From positions 1 through 54,494 of the forward strand of contig JAFUWW010000012.1 of NCBI GenBank assembly GCA_017471085.1: a DNA stretch of 54,494 nt, written 5' to 3'. A program made the position numbers and the translations under genes. The notes under the pieces are model-generated. The model did no database searches. It worked only from the letters and a program-made list of their open reading frames with translations, and was not told the DNA's origin. This DNA is from Bacteroidales bacterium. Lineage in GTDB: Bacteria; Bacteroidota; Bacteroidia; Bacteroidales; UBA932. Shown one piece after another: positions 33,354 to 47,100 of this stretch (the first letter of the stretch is position 1; each line of letters opens with the position of its first letter).

Positions 33354-34748
33354 TTAATCTTCCTCTGTGGCGTTCAGGTAGTAGTACCAGTAAGAGTTCC
33401 GGTAAAGGGCGGGATTCTGGAAGAACCGTTCCATCCGGTCCAGGGAGGCCATGGGGATTCCGTAGCCGGAAAGGGTCTCCTGGTCCAGCTTGTCCTGCAG
33501 GCTGAGCCAGATCAGCAGGGCTTCCTGGTAGGCAGGTACGTTTGTCGGCCCCTGCGGCCAGTCTTCCATGAAATGGTCCAGGTCGGCTTCCAGCAGGTCC
33601 AGACAGAGCAGGTAGTCGCGGGCGAGGGCGTTGGAAGGATCGGCCTCCAGCAAGGTCCTGAGCACATTCCGCGGACGGGTGGAGTAGTGGACAAAATCGG
33701 TCTTGGACAACTTGGGACGGGTCTGCTCCAGCCACGAGTCTTCTTTCCCGGCGAGGGCCTGCCGCGCCCATTTCCCATAAAACAGCGTTTTCCCCAGCAT
33801 GCCCAGATATTTCCGGGCCGATGCCATCTCGCCCGAAGCCAGGCTGGTCCGTGCCATCCGCACCAGATAACGTACGCCGGTGTGCTTGGGCGAGGCCTGC
33901 AGCATGATGATGGCGCTCTGCTCGGCCAGGGTCATGTCCCCGAGCTGGAACCAGGCCTCTCCGGCCAGGCAGTTGGTGAAGGCCGACCGGTCAGTGGAGA
34001 TGCGCAGCAGCAGGCTGCTGACTCCGTTCTGGGAGTGGCTGAACAGGACCCGGGGCAGATCCCCCTTCATAGCGTGGGCGAGGTTGTAGCAGTAGCTGGC
34101 CTCCGTAAAATGCAGGTCTTTCTCCGACAGTTTGATTACTTTGTCCCAGTTTTCCCGGGCCAGTTCAGCATCCAGGCCGATGACTTTGTCATAGGAGAGG
34201 ACGGGCGTTCCCCACCATTTCCCGTAATAGCGGTGGTAGGGGGAGCCGAGCGACCAGGCCCCGAAAGCGAGCAGAAGCACCGCTGCAAGAAGTTTCATCC
34301 AGGTTTTCCTGAACCGGAGGGCCAGCAGGACCAGGGCAAGATACCCCAGGACCACCAGGGTATAGCGGGTGCTGAAGAGATTCTCCGTCTCCCGCAGGAA
34401 AGACCAGGCATAAAGCACGGCGGCCACTCCGAGGGAAGGCCATTTGCCCAGGAAAGTCCTGACTATCTTGTAGGTAACGGCCCCGATTCCGGTCAGCAGC
34501 AGGCCGATGACAAGCGGCCCGGCCACCGGAAGATGGAAGAACTGCTCCAGGAAATCGCAGACAAACCGCGCCAGCCATCCGTTTCCCCCATAGGTCTGGC
34601 CGATATAGTCCCAGTCGAACAGGAACAGGTTCATCTGTTCCCTGCGGACCAGATGGTACGGATAGGCGAATTGGAAGAAGCCATAAGCGGCCAGCAGGGC
34701 AGCAGTGGCAGCGGCGGTGCCGGCGTAGCGGGTTTTGTCTGCCTTCAT
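33354..34748 (-). CDS. DUF6057-like membrane protein with helical-repeat C-terminal domain
   Basis: The 464-residue protein has about five transmembrane helices in the first 175 residues (around 12-28, 65-95, 105-118, 129-145, 150-165). They are followed by a soluble alpha-helical region (about 185-460) with TPR-like helix pairs such as AGEAWFQLGDMTLAEQSAIIMLQ. I recognise it as the DUF6057 type, members of which sit beside TolB-like propeller lipoproteins in Bacteroidota glycan loci. Its biochemical role is not established to my knowledge. The gene lies between GH43 (two bases upstream) and the heme-motif lipoprotein (three bases downstream). Confidence 0.75.
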   Translation of the reverse strand: MKADKTRYAGTAAATAALLAAYGFFQFAYPYHLVRREQMNLFLFDWDYIGQTYGGNGWLARFVCDFLEQFFHLPVAGPLVIGLLLTGIGAVTYKIVRTFLGKWPSLGVAAVLYAWSFLRETENLFSTRYTLVVLGYLALVLLALRFRKTWMKLLAAVLLLAFGAWSLGSPYHRYYGKWWGTPVLSYDKVIGLDAELARENWDKVIKLSEKDLHFTEASYCYNLAHAMKGDLPRVLFSHSQNGVSSLLLRISTDRSAFTNCLAGEAWFQLGDMTLAEQSAIIMLQASPKHTGVRYLVRMARTSLASGEMASARKYLGMLGKTLFYGKWARQALAGKEDSWLEQTRPKLSKTDFVHYSTRPRNVLRTLLEADPSNALARDYLLCLDLLEADLDHFMEDWPQGPTNVPAYQEALLIWLSLQDKLDQETLSGYGIPMASLDRMERFFQNPALYRNSYWYYYLNATEED

Positions 34749-34750
34749 TC

Positions 34751-35764
34751 TTATAAAGTACTGGTTCCTCTTTCGGTCTGCAGCACGGGGCGCAGGGTGC
34801 CGTCCGGGTTGTAGTGGAGCTCATCTACGCACACGCTGCGCCGTCCGGTGGCGGGTCCGTACCCTTCCAGGGAAAGCGTGGAGTTGTGGTAGAAGAGGTA
34901 GCTTTTCCCCTTGAAGTCGACCACGCCCGGATGGATGGTGAAGCTGTCCTTCGCCATGCCGGAAAGTTCTCCCTTGAATTCCCAAGGGCCGCGGATGTCA
35001 TCGGCCATGGCGTAGGAGATGGTTTCCCGGCCGGAGCCCATGGAGGCGTAGACATTGTAATAATGTCCGTCCCTCTTGTAAATCCAGGGCCCTTCCACAT
35101 AGTTCTCCATGGGCAGGATTTCAATTTCGCCGTCCAGTTCCACCATATTCTTCTTGAGCCGTACCAGGAAGCAGGTGCCGTTGCCCCAGCACAGCCAGGG
35201 AGTGCCGTCATCGTCCAGCATGATGGTCGGGTCAATGTCGTTCCACCAGCCTCTGGGGCCGTTCGGGGTCATATCGTCCAGGATCAGGGCTTTCCCGAGG
35301 GCATCCCTGTAGGGGCCTTCCGGCTTGTCGGCCACGGCCACGCCGATGGCCTTGCAGTCCGGGTCGCCGCTCTGGGTGGAGACGTAGAAGTAGTATTTTC
35401 CGTCCGCTTCAATGCACTGCGCGGCCCAGGCTTCGCCCACTGCCCAGGAAAAGTCGGCGGGCTTCATGACCACCCCGTGCGCCGTCCACTCCTGCATGTC
35501 CTCGGTGGAGTAGCAGAGCCATTCGGTGATGTTGAAGCCGTATTTCCCTTCATAGCCGGGCTTGTCGTCGAACTGCTCGTCGTGGCCGCAGAAGACGAAC
35601 AGACGGCCGTCGGAGGTGACCATCGGCGCAGGATCGGCCGTGTAGGCGTCCCGGAACAACGGATTGCCCAGGTTCTTGAACGTGTTTTGCCCGGCAGGCT
35701 GCTCTGTGCAGGATAGAAGCGCCAGGGCAATTATTGTCAGCAATATGCTCTCTCCTTTTTTCAT
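34751..35764 (-). CDS. GH43 glycosidase, lipoprotein (PUL 2)
   Basis: The 337-residue protein has lipobox Cys19 (ALALLSC). The triad is Asp44 (YTADPAPMV), Asp178 (NDIDPTIML) and Glu224 (NYVEGPWIY). Length and the single propeller resemble GH43 subfamily 1 xylosidases/arabinofuranosidases. An upstream ATG (35905) in the same frame is rejected because it overlaps the preceding gene and would lose the signal peptide; the start at 35764 gives MKKGESILLTIIALALLSC. It stands 32 bases after the GH43-CBM6 gene and probably trims xylo- or arabinoxylo-oligosaccharides. Confidence 0.9.
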   Translation of the reverse strand: MKKGESILLTIIALALLSCTEQPAGQNTFKNLGNPLFRDAYTADPAPMVTSDGRLFVFCGHDEQFDDKPGYEGKYGFNITEWLCYSTEDMQEWTAHGVVMKPADFSWAVGEAWAAQCIEADGKYYFYVSTQSGDPDCKAIGVAVADKPEGPYRDALGKALILDDMTPNGPRGWWNDIDPTIMLDDDGTPWLCWGNGTCFLVRLKKNMVELDGEIEILPMENYVEGPWIYKRDGHYYNVYASMGSGRETISYAMADDIRGPWEFKGELSGMAKDSFTIHPGVVDFKGKSYLFYHNSTLSLEGYGPATGRRSVCVDELHYNPDGTLRPVLQTERGTSTL

Positions 35765-35796
35765 ATCGGGTTCAGGCTTCAGTAAGGGAAAATCGG

Positions 35797-39053
<3,257 letters not shown>

Positions 39054-39091
39054 AGATCAAAAAATAACCATTAACCAAAAGCAAACGATAA

Positions 39092-40798
39092 CTATTGCTC
39101 GTACCAGTTGTGAACGTTGGGATTGACCTTCTTTTCAGCAAACGGGATGGGGAAGTAGCTATGTTTTTCTTTCTTGAAGCCCATTTCCGGGTGGGCGGTG
39201 GTGCACCATGCTGCATCGGAGTCGTCGATGTAGCCGCGGTGTTCAGCCTCGCCCAGGGAGAACATGGCGTCGCAGAAGTTCGGCAGATAACGGCCGTTGT
39301 CCTTCAGTTCCTGCTCGGCGATGCCCCAACGGACCAGATCCGGGAAGCGGCTGCCTTCCAGCCAGCACTCGATGTATTTCTCCCGCTGCACTTCCGACAG
39401 GGTGAGGCTGGAGGAGATGTGCTTGGACTGGGCACGCTGCTGTACCTTGTTCAGGGCGGCGAGACCGGCGGGGTCGTTCGTCTGGGCGCAGCATTCGGCA
39501 TACATCAGCAACACTTCGGCGTAACGCATCACGACAAGGTTCCACTGGATTTCGGCGGTAGGAGTACGGTCTTCGGCACGGTACAGGCGCTTCCACATGA
39601 AGTAGCCCGGGTGGCCGTAGAGACCGGCGCCGTCATAGATACCACGGTAAGGATCCTTCTTCTTGTCGGCGAGGGTCGGGAACTGGTCGTCGGTGGAATA
39701 AGGCATTTCGTAGAGCACTTCGTCGTAGCTCTTGATCCAGGCCTTGCGGCGGGCAGAATCGTAGCCGTCGTTCTCCAGGATGGTGTCAACAAATTTCTTG
39801 GAAGGGTTGCACCAGCCCCAAGGGCCTTCCGGAGGGAGTTCGGTACCGGCGCCGTCAGGAAGACGGACGCGGGAAGAACGCCAGCCCCACAGCATCTTGA
39901 AGTTCGGCTGGGCTCTCTGGTAGTAACCGTCCACGGTGGCGTCATACTTGAGGTTGAACTCGAAGATGGATTCCTCGTTGCCGCGGCCGCTGTAGTGATA
40001 CAGGGAGGTCATCTTGTCGGAGGGAACCAGGTCGTACTTGCCGGAGTCGATGATGGTCTTGAGGACAGGCTTTGCGGAGGCATAGTCGTTCTCGAACATC
40101 ATGGCCTTGGCCATAATGGCGTTGGCGAAGCCCTTGGTCACCTTGACGGCACCGTCCTTGTCGGAGGTGGAAGCGCGTTCGGTGAGGTCGGGCAGGGCGG
40201 CCTTGCAGTCTTCGATCACGAAGTCGAGGACCTGCTTCTGGGACTCGGCGTTGCCGGGGAGTTCACCACCTTCCAGGATGTGGTCCACGATGGGCGGGTT
40301 GTACCAGCCCATGGCCAGCACCAGGTGCATGTAGGCACGCAGGACACGGGCTTCGGCCACGCAGCGCTTCTTCACGGGCGTGTCGGCGTTGTCCTTGAAA
40401 TGGTCGATCACCTGGTTGGCTGCGTTGATGATGATGTAGTAGCAGTGGTAGGAACCGGTGATGACGTCGTTGTTGTCATCGTACCAGAAAGCGGCGATCT
40501 GGTTGCCGGATACACCGTCGGCCTTGTTCTCACCGGCGGCGAACATGTCGTCGGAGGCGTACTCGAAGGGGTTCAGCAGCGGGCATTCGTTCCAGCCGGC
40601 CTCGGTACCCATGGTGTTGGACAGCCAGCGGCCTCCCTGATAGTAAGCGTTCACCAGGGCGGACTCTGCATCGGCGTCGGTCTGGTAGAAGTTCTCCATC
40701 GAGATAACGCCCTTCTTCTGGATGTCAAGCATCTTCTCGCAGCCTGTGAAAGCCAGGGCGGCGGAGAGGAGAGTCAGTGCGATAAATATCTTTTTCAT
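39092..40798 (-). CDS. SusD-family surface glycan-binding lipoprotein (PUL 2)
   Basis: 568 residues counting from MKKIFIAL (40798). The lipobox is AALAFTGC. SusD features include FYQTDADAESALVNAYYQ near the N-terminus, EARVLRAYMHLVLAMGWY in the TPR-like helices and VMRYAEVLLMYAECCAQ with the later YIECWLEGSRFPDLVRWG, which is the classic SusD/RagB C-terminal signature. The earlier ATG at 40813 is possible but adds MPKTI before the signal. It is directly downstream of susC, and the linked enzymes point to arabinoxylan. Confidence 0.94.
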   Translation of the reverse strand: MKKIFIALTLLSAALAFTGCEKMLDIQKKGVISMENFYQTDADAESALVNAYYQGGRWLSNTMGTEAGWNECPLLNPFEYASDDMFAAGENKADGVSGNQIAAFWYDDNNDVITGSYHCYYIIINAANQVIDHFKDNADTPVKKRCVAEARVLRAYMHLVLAMGWYNPPIVDHILEGGELPGNAESQKQVLDFVIEDCKAALPDLTERASTSDKDGAVKVTKGFANAIMAKAMMFENDYASAKPVLKTIIDSGKYDLVPSDKMTSLYHYSGRGNEESIFEFNLKYDATVDGYYQRAQPNFKMLWGWRSSRVRLPDGAGTELPPEGPWGWCNPSKKFVDTILENDGYDSARRKAWIKSYDEVLYEMPYSTDDQFPTLADKKKDPYRGIYDGAGLYGHPGYFMWKRLYRAEDRTPTAEIQWNLVVMRYAEVLLMYAECCAQTNDPAGLAALNKVQQRAQSKHISSSLTLSEVQREKYIECWLEGSRFPDLVRWGIAEQELKDNGRYLPNFCDAMFSLGEAEHRGYIDDSDAAWCTTAHPEMGFKKEKHSYFPIPFAEKKVNPNVHNWYEQ

Positions 40799-40813
40799 AA
40801 TGGTCTTTGGCAA

Positions 40814-43800
40814 TTAGAATTCAACGTTGACACCGAAGATCACGGACTTGGCGGTAGGGAAGTTACCCATATCGAAGCCAATGGCGTTGCCGCCGGTGGT
40901 GGCAGTCTCCGGATCCAGGCCGAAGTAGTTGGAGAAGGTGAAGAAGTTGTCCAGCATGGCGAATACGCGCAGGTTGCTGATGGCGATCTTCTTGGTCAGG
41001 TTCTGCGGCAGGGTGTAACCCAGCTGGATGGTCTTGATCTTGAAGTAGGAACCGTCGAACACGTTCAGCGAGGAGCTGAAGGCTTCCTGGGACCAGTAGT
41101 TGGCTGCAGGGAACTTGGCGGTCTTTTCGTCACCGGGCTTCTTCCAGGAATTGTTCCAGTAATAGGCGTAGGTGTTGCAGGAAGGACGGTCTACACGGAA
41201 GGCGGTGGGGAAGATGTTGTTGCCGGCCACACCGGTTCCGAACAGGGAGAAGTCGAAGTTCTTCCAGTTGAGGTTGATGGTGATACCGTAGGTCAGGTCA
41301 GGAATACCCTTGCCCAGGTAGACACGGTCGTTCTCGTCCGGGGAGATGGTGGTTCCCACACGCTGGCCGTTCTCGTCATAGTCGGTGTAGATGACACGGC
41401 CTTCTTCGTTGATGCCTTCGGCCTTGTAACCCTTCATGTACCACAGAGGCATGCCCTCCTCGCAGTAGGTGGTGAGGTAGGTGCCCTGTACGGTACGGCC
41501 GGTCAGACGGCCCACCAGCGGTTCCAGATAAGTCATCTTGTTCTTGAGCCATGCGGCGTTGGCGTTGACGGAGTAGCCGAAGTCGCCGATCTGGTCGCGC
41601 CAGCCCAGTTCAACCTCGAAACCGCGGTTGTTCACGGCACCGGCGTTCATGGTGGTGCTGGACTTCACGTCACCGCTCTCCCAGAACACGGGGATACCCA
41701 TTTCCATTACGGAAGGAACGTCTACGAGCAGACCGTCGGTGTCCTTGTTGTACCAGTCCAGACCGAGGGTGAGGCGGTTGTTGAACATGCGGATATCCAG
41801 ACCGAGGTCGAGCTGTACGGATTCTTCCCAGCGCAGGTTCTGGTTTGAAAGGCCGGAAGGCAGGGAGCCGTAGTTGGAGGTGGCGGAATCAACATGATAC
41901 TGATACCATACGCGGTTCAGGAGGATATCCGTGGAGTACGGGTAGTTGTTCAGCACGTTGATGTTACCGTTCTTACCCCAGGATGCACGGAACTTGAGGA
42001 AGTTCAGCAGGCTCTGGGAAACGTTGTCCTTGATGAAGCTTTCGTTGCTGATGGTCCAGCCCACGGAGACGGAAGGGAAGTAACCCCATTTCTTGTCGAG
42101 CGGGAGCTTCGAGGAGTCGAAGGCATCGGCACGGAAGTTCGCCTGTACGCTGTAGCGGTTGTCGTAGGTGTAGCCTACACGGGCGAAGTAGGAGAGGTTG
42201 GCGCTGCGGCCGGGGGCGTTGCCGATGGTCTTGTTGGTAGAGTCGCTGGACTTGAGGAAGCTCAGGTACTGGAAGTTGGGATCGTAGCCCTTCAGAATGT
42301 CGGGACCGGTGGCGGAGGCGTTTACATTGTCGTAGTTGTTCTCGATGTAGGACATACCGGCCATGGCGTAGACGTCATGCTTTCCGAAAGTACGGCTGTA
42401 GTTGGCGAAGTTCTCCCACTGATAGTAGAGGCTCGTGTTGGCGCTGGCGCTCAAGGTGTAGTTGTCGGCCTTGATGGTTGCCGTGGAGAAGTAAGGCTCG
42501 GTGTAGCTGTGGGAAGTGCTCTGGGCGATCCGGTAACCGAAGCGGGAAGTGAAGGTGAAGCCCTTGAACGGCATGAAGTTCAGGTAGGCGACGCCACGGA
42601 TGCTGATACCGCCGCTCTGGGAGTCGGTGGCGTCACGCTGTACGAACGGGTGGCCGGACTGGGTTTCGCCGATCAGCGGAACGGTCCAGTAGAGGCCGGT
42701 CTCGGGATCCTTGAGGATCTTGGTGCCGTTGGCGAGGGCGTTCTTAAGGCCGGAGCTGAGTTTGCTCTCGTCGCCGCGGACCGGGAACAGAGGGGAGGAG
42801 GTGATGGCCGACAGCAGGGCGGAACCGTTGTCGTTGGCCTCGGAGACGGACTTGGTGCTCCATTTCTCGATAGAGTTGTTGGTGCCGATGGTGAGCCAGT
42901 CCTTAATCTTATAGTCGGCATTCACCTGGAAGGTCAGACGGCGGTACTGGTCCTTGTCGCCGCGGAAGATACCATCATTCATCACGTTGTTGATGGAAGC
43001 GAAGAAGTTGCCGCGGTCGTTGCCGCCCTGGAAGCCCACGGTGTGGCGGTTGCTCCAGGTGGGAACGAAGATTTCGCTGCTCCAGTCCACATCGGTGACA
43101 CCGTCATACACGGCGTTGGGACCGGTGATATCCCTTTCGGAAAGATAACCCTGGGCCAGACCGAAGTCGATGTATTCCTTGGCGTTCATGATGTCCAGGT
43201 GGCGGGACAGGGAGGAGAGCTGGAACTGGTTGTTGTAGAACACCTTGCCCTCGCCCTTCTTGCCGCTCTTGGTGGTGATGAGGATAACACCGTTGCCGGC
43301 CTCGGCGCCGTAGATGGCGGCGGAAGCGGCATCCTTCAGGATTTCCATGGACTCAATCATTTCCGGATCCAGGTACTGGATGTTGTCCACCTTAAGGCCG
43401 TCCACGATCAGGAGCGGTCCAAGGGAACCGGAGTTGGAGGAGTAACCACGGACGCGGATGGAAGCGCCTGCGCCAGGAGCACCGGAAGCGTTGATGATCT
43501 GGACACCGGCGGCCTTGCCCTGGAGGGCGGCGGCTGCGTCGGAAGTGGAACGGTTCCTGAGGTCTTCGGCACGGACCGAAGCCACGGAGCCGGTGAGGTC
43601 GCTCTTCTTCTGGACGCCGTAACCGATCACCACGGTCTCATCCAGGAATTCGGTGTCTTCCTGAAGGACGATGTTGAAGACGGTCTGTCCGGCGGTGCTG
43701 AGAACCTGCGTGGCATAGCCGATGCAGGAAACTTCAATGCTGGCGCCGGCCGGAACATTGAGCGAGAAGGTACCGTCCAGTTCGGTAACGGTACCGACGG

Positions 43801-43969
43801 AGGTATTGCCTACCACGACGATGGCGGTTCCCGGTACCGGGGCGCCCGTGGCATCAACCACCGTTCCGCTGATGGCGCGGTTCTGGGCGGAGAGGATGCC
43901 TCCACCCAGCAGGCTGGCCGCAAATACCATCGCGGCTGTCACCATTTTTGCGAAAAAATGCTTTGTCAT
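40814..43969 (-). CDS. SusC-type TonB-dependent outer-membrane transporter (PUL 2)
   Basis: The 1051-residue product has a signal peptide (to LSAQ), a carboxypeptidase-regulatory-like domain (AISGTVVDATGAPVPGTAI), a TonB-contact segment (DETVVIGYGVQKKSDLTGSV), a plug (with IRVRGYSSNSGSLGPLLIVD) and a barrel ending in AKSVIFGVNVEF. It imports oligosaccharides handed over by its SusD. It is first in the seven-gene minus-strand operon and divergent from the hybrid two-component regulator, the usual arrangement for direct activation. Confidence 0.95.
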   Translation of the reverse strand: MTKHFFAKMVTAAMVFAASLLGGGILSAQNRAISGTVVDATGAPVPGTAIVVVGNTSVGTVTELDGTFSLNVPAGASIEVSCIGYATQVLSTAGQTVFNIVLQEDTEFLDETVVIGYGVQKKSDLTGSVASVRAEDLRNRSTSDAAAALQGKAAGVQIINASGAPGAGASIRVRGYSSNSGSLGPLLIVDGLKVDNIQYLDPEMIESMEILKDAASAAIYGAEAGNGVILITTKSGKKGEGKVFYNNQFQLSSLSRHLDIMNAKEYIDFGLAQGYLSERDITGPNAVYDGVTDVDWSSEIFVPTWSNRHTVGFQGGNDRGNFFASINNVMNDGIFRGDKDQYRRLTFQVNADYKIKDWLTIGTNNSIEKWSTKSVSEANDNGSALLSAITSSPLFPVRGDESKLSSGLKNALANGTKILKDPETGLYWTVPLIGETQSGHPFVQRDATDSQSGGISIRGVAYLNFMPFKGFTFTSRFGYRIAQSTSHSYTEPYFSTATIKADNYTLSASANTSLYYQWENFANYSRTFGKHDVYAMAGMSYIENNYDNVNASATGPDILKGYDPNFQYLSFLKSSDSTNKTIGNAPGRSANLSYFARVGYTYDNRYSVQANFRADAFDSSKLPLDKKWGYFPSVSVGWTISNESFIKDNVSQSLLNFLKFRASWGKNGNINVLNNYPYSTDILLNRVWYQYHVDSATSNYGSLPSGLSNQNLRWEESVQLDLGLDIRMFNNRLTLGLDWYNKDTDGLLVDVPSVMEMGIPVFWESGDVKSSTTMNAGAVNNRGFEVELGWRDQIGDFGYSVNANAAWLKNKMTYLEPLVGRLTGRTVQGTYLTTYCEEGMPLWYMKGYKAEGINEEGRVIYTDYDENGQRVGTTISPDENDRVYLGKGIPDLTYGITINLNWKNFDFSLFGTGVAGNNIFPTAFRVDRPSCNTYAYYWNNSWKKPGDEKTAKFPAANYWSQEAFSSSLNVFDGSYFKIKTIQLGYTLPQNLTKKIAISNLRVFAMLDNFFTFSNYFGLDPETATTGGNAIGFDMGNFPTAKSVIFGVNVEF

Positions 43970-44033
43970 AGCACGAAAATGTTGGGTTAATAATTTAGGT
44001 ATGAAAACATTAATTGTTGGTCAGTTTACGGGG

Positions 44034-44041
44034 CAAAAATA
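44034..44041 (-). promoter_or_regulatory. -7 element for the susC2 operon
   Basis: CAAAAATA on the plus strand is TATTTTTG on the minus strand, about 65 bases upstream of the SusC ATG. No -33 TTTG is visible at the right distance, consistent with dependence on an activator. Confidence 0.5.
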
Positions 44042-44120
44042 CGCGTTATTAATATAGGAGACTTTCATTTCTAGGTCGAAACATGGAAAGATTGAATCAC
44101 TTTTGTCTTTTAAAGGGATG

Positions 44121-44146
44121 TTTGAATGATTTTTGACATGTTTTGA
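44121..44146. promoter_or_regulatory. Three helically phased TTTGA repeats, candidate HTCS binding site
   Basis: TTTGA occurs at 44121-44125, 44132-44136 and 44142-44146, with spacings of 11 and 10 bases; the last two extend to TTTTGAC. The site lies between the divergent susC2 and HTCS genes, about 80-110 bases upstream of the susC2 -7 element. AraC-type domains of HTCS proteins usually bind direct repeats. Confidence 0.4.
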
Positions 44147-44195
44147 CCAATTTTTAATACTTCTTTTTACTAACTTGCGGTCAAATTTTAAAAGA

Positions 44196-47100
44196 ATGAA
44201 AAAATGGTTGTCGGCAGCCTGTCTCCTGTTGTCCATTATTGCAAGTCAGGCCGCGAATGATCTCCGCGTTTCGCGGTTCAATACGGAGAACGGGCTCCCG
44301 GACAATTCCATCCGGGCTGCCTGCCAGGACAGTTTCGGCCTCATGTGGTTCTGTACCCGCGAGGGAATCTGCATGTATGACGGCCATCATTTCAAAGCGC
44401 TGGAAGACCCCTCCTGCCCCATCCTGGGCGGTCTTTCGCTGGCCGTTTTCGAGGACCAGGCCGGCCGGCTTTGGTTCGCCACCAGCAAGGGCGTGGGCTG
44501 GTATTCGCTGGAAACCGGTGAAGTGAAAACACTGATCCAGTTCGGGGACGAGCCGGTCATGGATGCCAGCATCACATCGGACCGCTACGGCCAGATCTGG
44601 ATCGCCGCCGGCAGCATCTACCGCTGGAGACCGTCGGACGGCTCCCTGGTCAGATATGGGGGGGGCTCTTTCCAAAGTAACCTGATCACCATGGATACCG
44701 ACGGACACGTCTGGTTCCTGTCATCCGAGGGAGAAGTGTACCGTTATAATATACCGGACAATGCATTCGACTGCGTCTGGCATCCGGAAACTCCGCTTGC
44801 AGGCAGTTCCGTGCGCGACATGAAGGCGGACGGCAGCGCTCTCCTGTTCTCCGTCCGTCCGGGCGAACTGCTGAAAACCGACATCTATTCCTTCCAGACC
44901 GAGCCGGTTTTCCGGGTGGATACCGGTGAAATCCGGTCCATCCTGCACCGGGACGACGGCACTTACTGGCTGGGGACCGACAAAGGGGTCGCTATCGTCC
45001 AGGACGGGGAAATATCCCAGTGGATCCTGCACCGGCCCCTGGATCCTTCCTCCCTTTCGGGGGAAGATGTCTGGTGCATGTACCAGGACCGTGGCCGCAA
45101 TGTCTGGATCGGTGGATTCTACACCGGCCTCAACCTTGTGCGGGAAGCCAACCGTGCCATCTCGCGTTTTTCCGGGGAGGATGAAGGGGGCGTGCTCAAA
45201 GGAAGCATCGTCCGCGCCCTGGCGGAGATGGCCGGCCATAAGCTGCTCATCGGCACCGAAAACGGCGGCCTTTCCGTGTTGGACCTTACGGACAACTCCG
45301 TGGAAGACCTTACGCCGGTCCTCGCTCCAGGCAGGCAACTCAACGTACAGGGCCTGTGGAACGACGACGGCACCCTCTGGGTCGCCACCTTCGGCGACGG
45401 CGTGTTCCGCCTGGACCTGTCCCGCCGCAAGCTGACAGGACGGTATCTGGAAGGCATGCGGACGGTGGTCCCGTACAAGACCCGCGAAGGGGAAGTGCTG
45501 GTGGGAACGACGGACGGCCTGTACCGCTACGACCCTGCTGCCGACGCGTTCCTGTTTGTCCCCGCCCTGGGCCATACCTTCGTTCATTCCCTTTACGAAG
45601 ACAGCCGGGACAAACTGTGGACGGGCACCTATGGCGACGGCCTCTACTGCAGGCAGGGACCAGACTTTCGGAAATTCAGCATGAACGACCGCACCAGCGC
45701 CCTCTCCTCCAATTATATCACCTATATCACCGAAGACCGTTCCCGCAGGCTGTGGGTCTGCACGGAAGGCGGCGGCCTCTGCTGGGCCGATGTGCAGGAG
45801 ACGGACGGGGCTTTCCAGTTCCGGAATTTCGGCAGGAAGGACGGCTTCCCCACCAATATCACCAGCGCCGTCTGCGAAGACTCCGACGGCGTGATCTGGG
45901 TGTCCACGTCGCACGGCATCGTGAAACTGAACCCGGACCTGAACGGAATCCGCGACATCTATCTGGAAGTGGACGGGAGCCTGGGCAACCAGTACGGGTA
46001 CGGTTCGGTGCGGGTGATGGACGGCGGCCAGGTTTTCCTGGGAACCAGCGACGGTCTCTACGCCTTTTCGCCCACGATGCCGCAGGTCCGCATCCGCTCC
46101 AGCGTGCTGATCACCGATATCCAGCTCCGCAGGCAGGAGCAGTCGGTGTCCATTTCGGAAGAAGGCCGCTCGACTTTGCGTTCCGAGCATATCACGCTCA
46201 GGGAAAGGGACTTTACCTCGCTGGCCATCCGCTTCTCCGCCCCTTATTTCAGTTCGCCCCGGCTGGTGATGTTCCGGACCGAGCTGGTGGACGGCCACCG
46301 CAACGTGGTCCGGAATTATTCCAGCGAAGGCGTCGTCACCTACACCCGTCTTCCTGCCGGCAAGTATCAGTTCAAGGCCGAGGCGTTGCTGGCGGGGACA
46401 TCCGTGTCCAAGACGCTGACCATAGAGGTGATTCCCCCGTTCTACCGTTCCAGAACGGCTTACTGGCTCTATGCCCTGGCCCTGCTGGGACTGATTTCCC
46501 TGATTCCTATCTTGCTGGACCGCCGCCGGAAGAAAGAGATGGAGCAGAAACTGGCCCAGCTGGAGTCGGACAAGCAGAAAGAACTGTACGGGGCCAAGAT
46601 CAACTTCTTCACCAATATCACCCATGAGTTCCGTACGCCGCTCACCCTCATCAAGATGCCGCTGGACAAGATCATGGAGCGGGGCCGGTATCCGGAAGAG
46701 ATGCGGGAAGACCTGCACACCATGCAGTCCAACACCAACCGCCTCCTTGCGCTCACGAACCAGCTCCTGGACATGCGGAAAATGGAAAAGGACGAGCTGC
46801 TGCCCGCCTTCTTGAATGAAGACATCTGCGCTGTGGTCAAGGAGGTATGCTCCTGGTTCTTCCAGGTGGCCGAAGACCAGAACATCCGGATAGAGAAGCA
46901 GCTTCCGGAAACCCCGGTGATGGTCCAGTGCGCGAAGGACATGGTGGAGAAGATCCTGAACAACCTGCTGTCCAATGCCTGCAAGTATGGCAACGGGAAG
47001 GTGAAAGTGTCCCTCGAGGTCCTTCCGGACGGAGAAAACATCCGGATCCGGGTCAACAGCAACGGCCCCCGCATCCCGCAGAGGGACGCCGAGAAAATCT

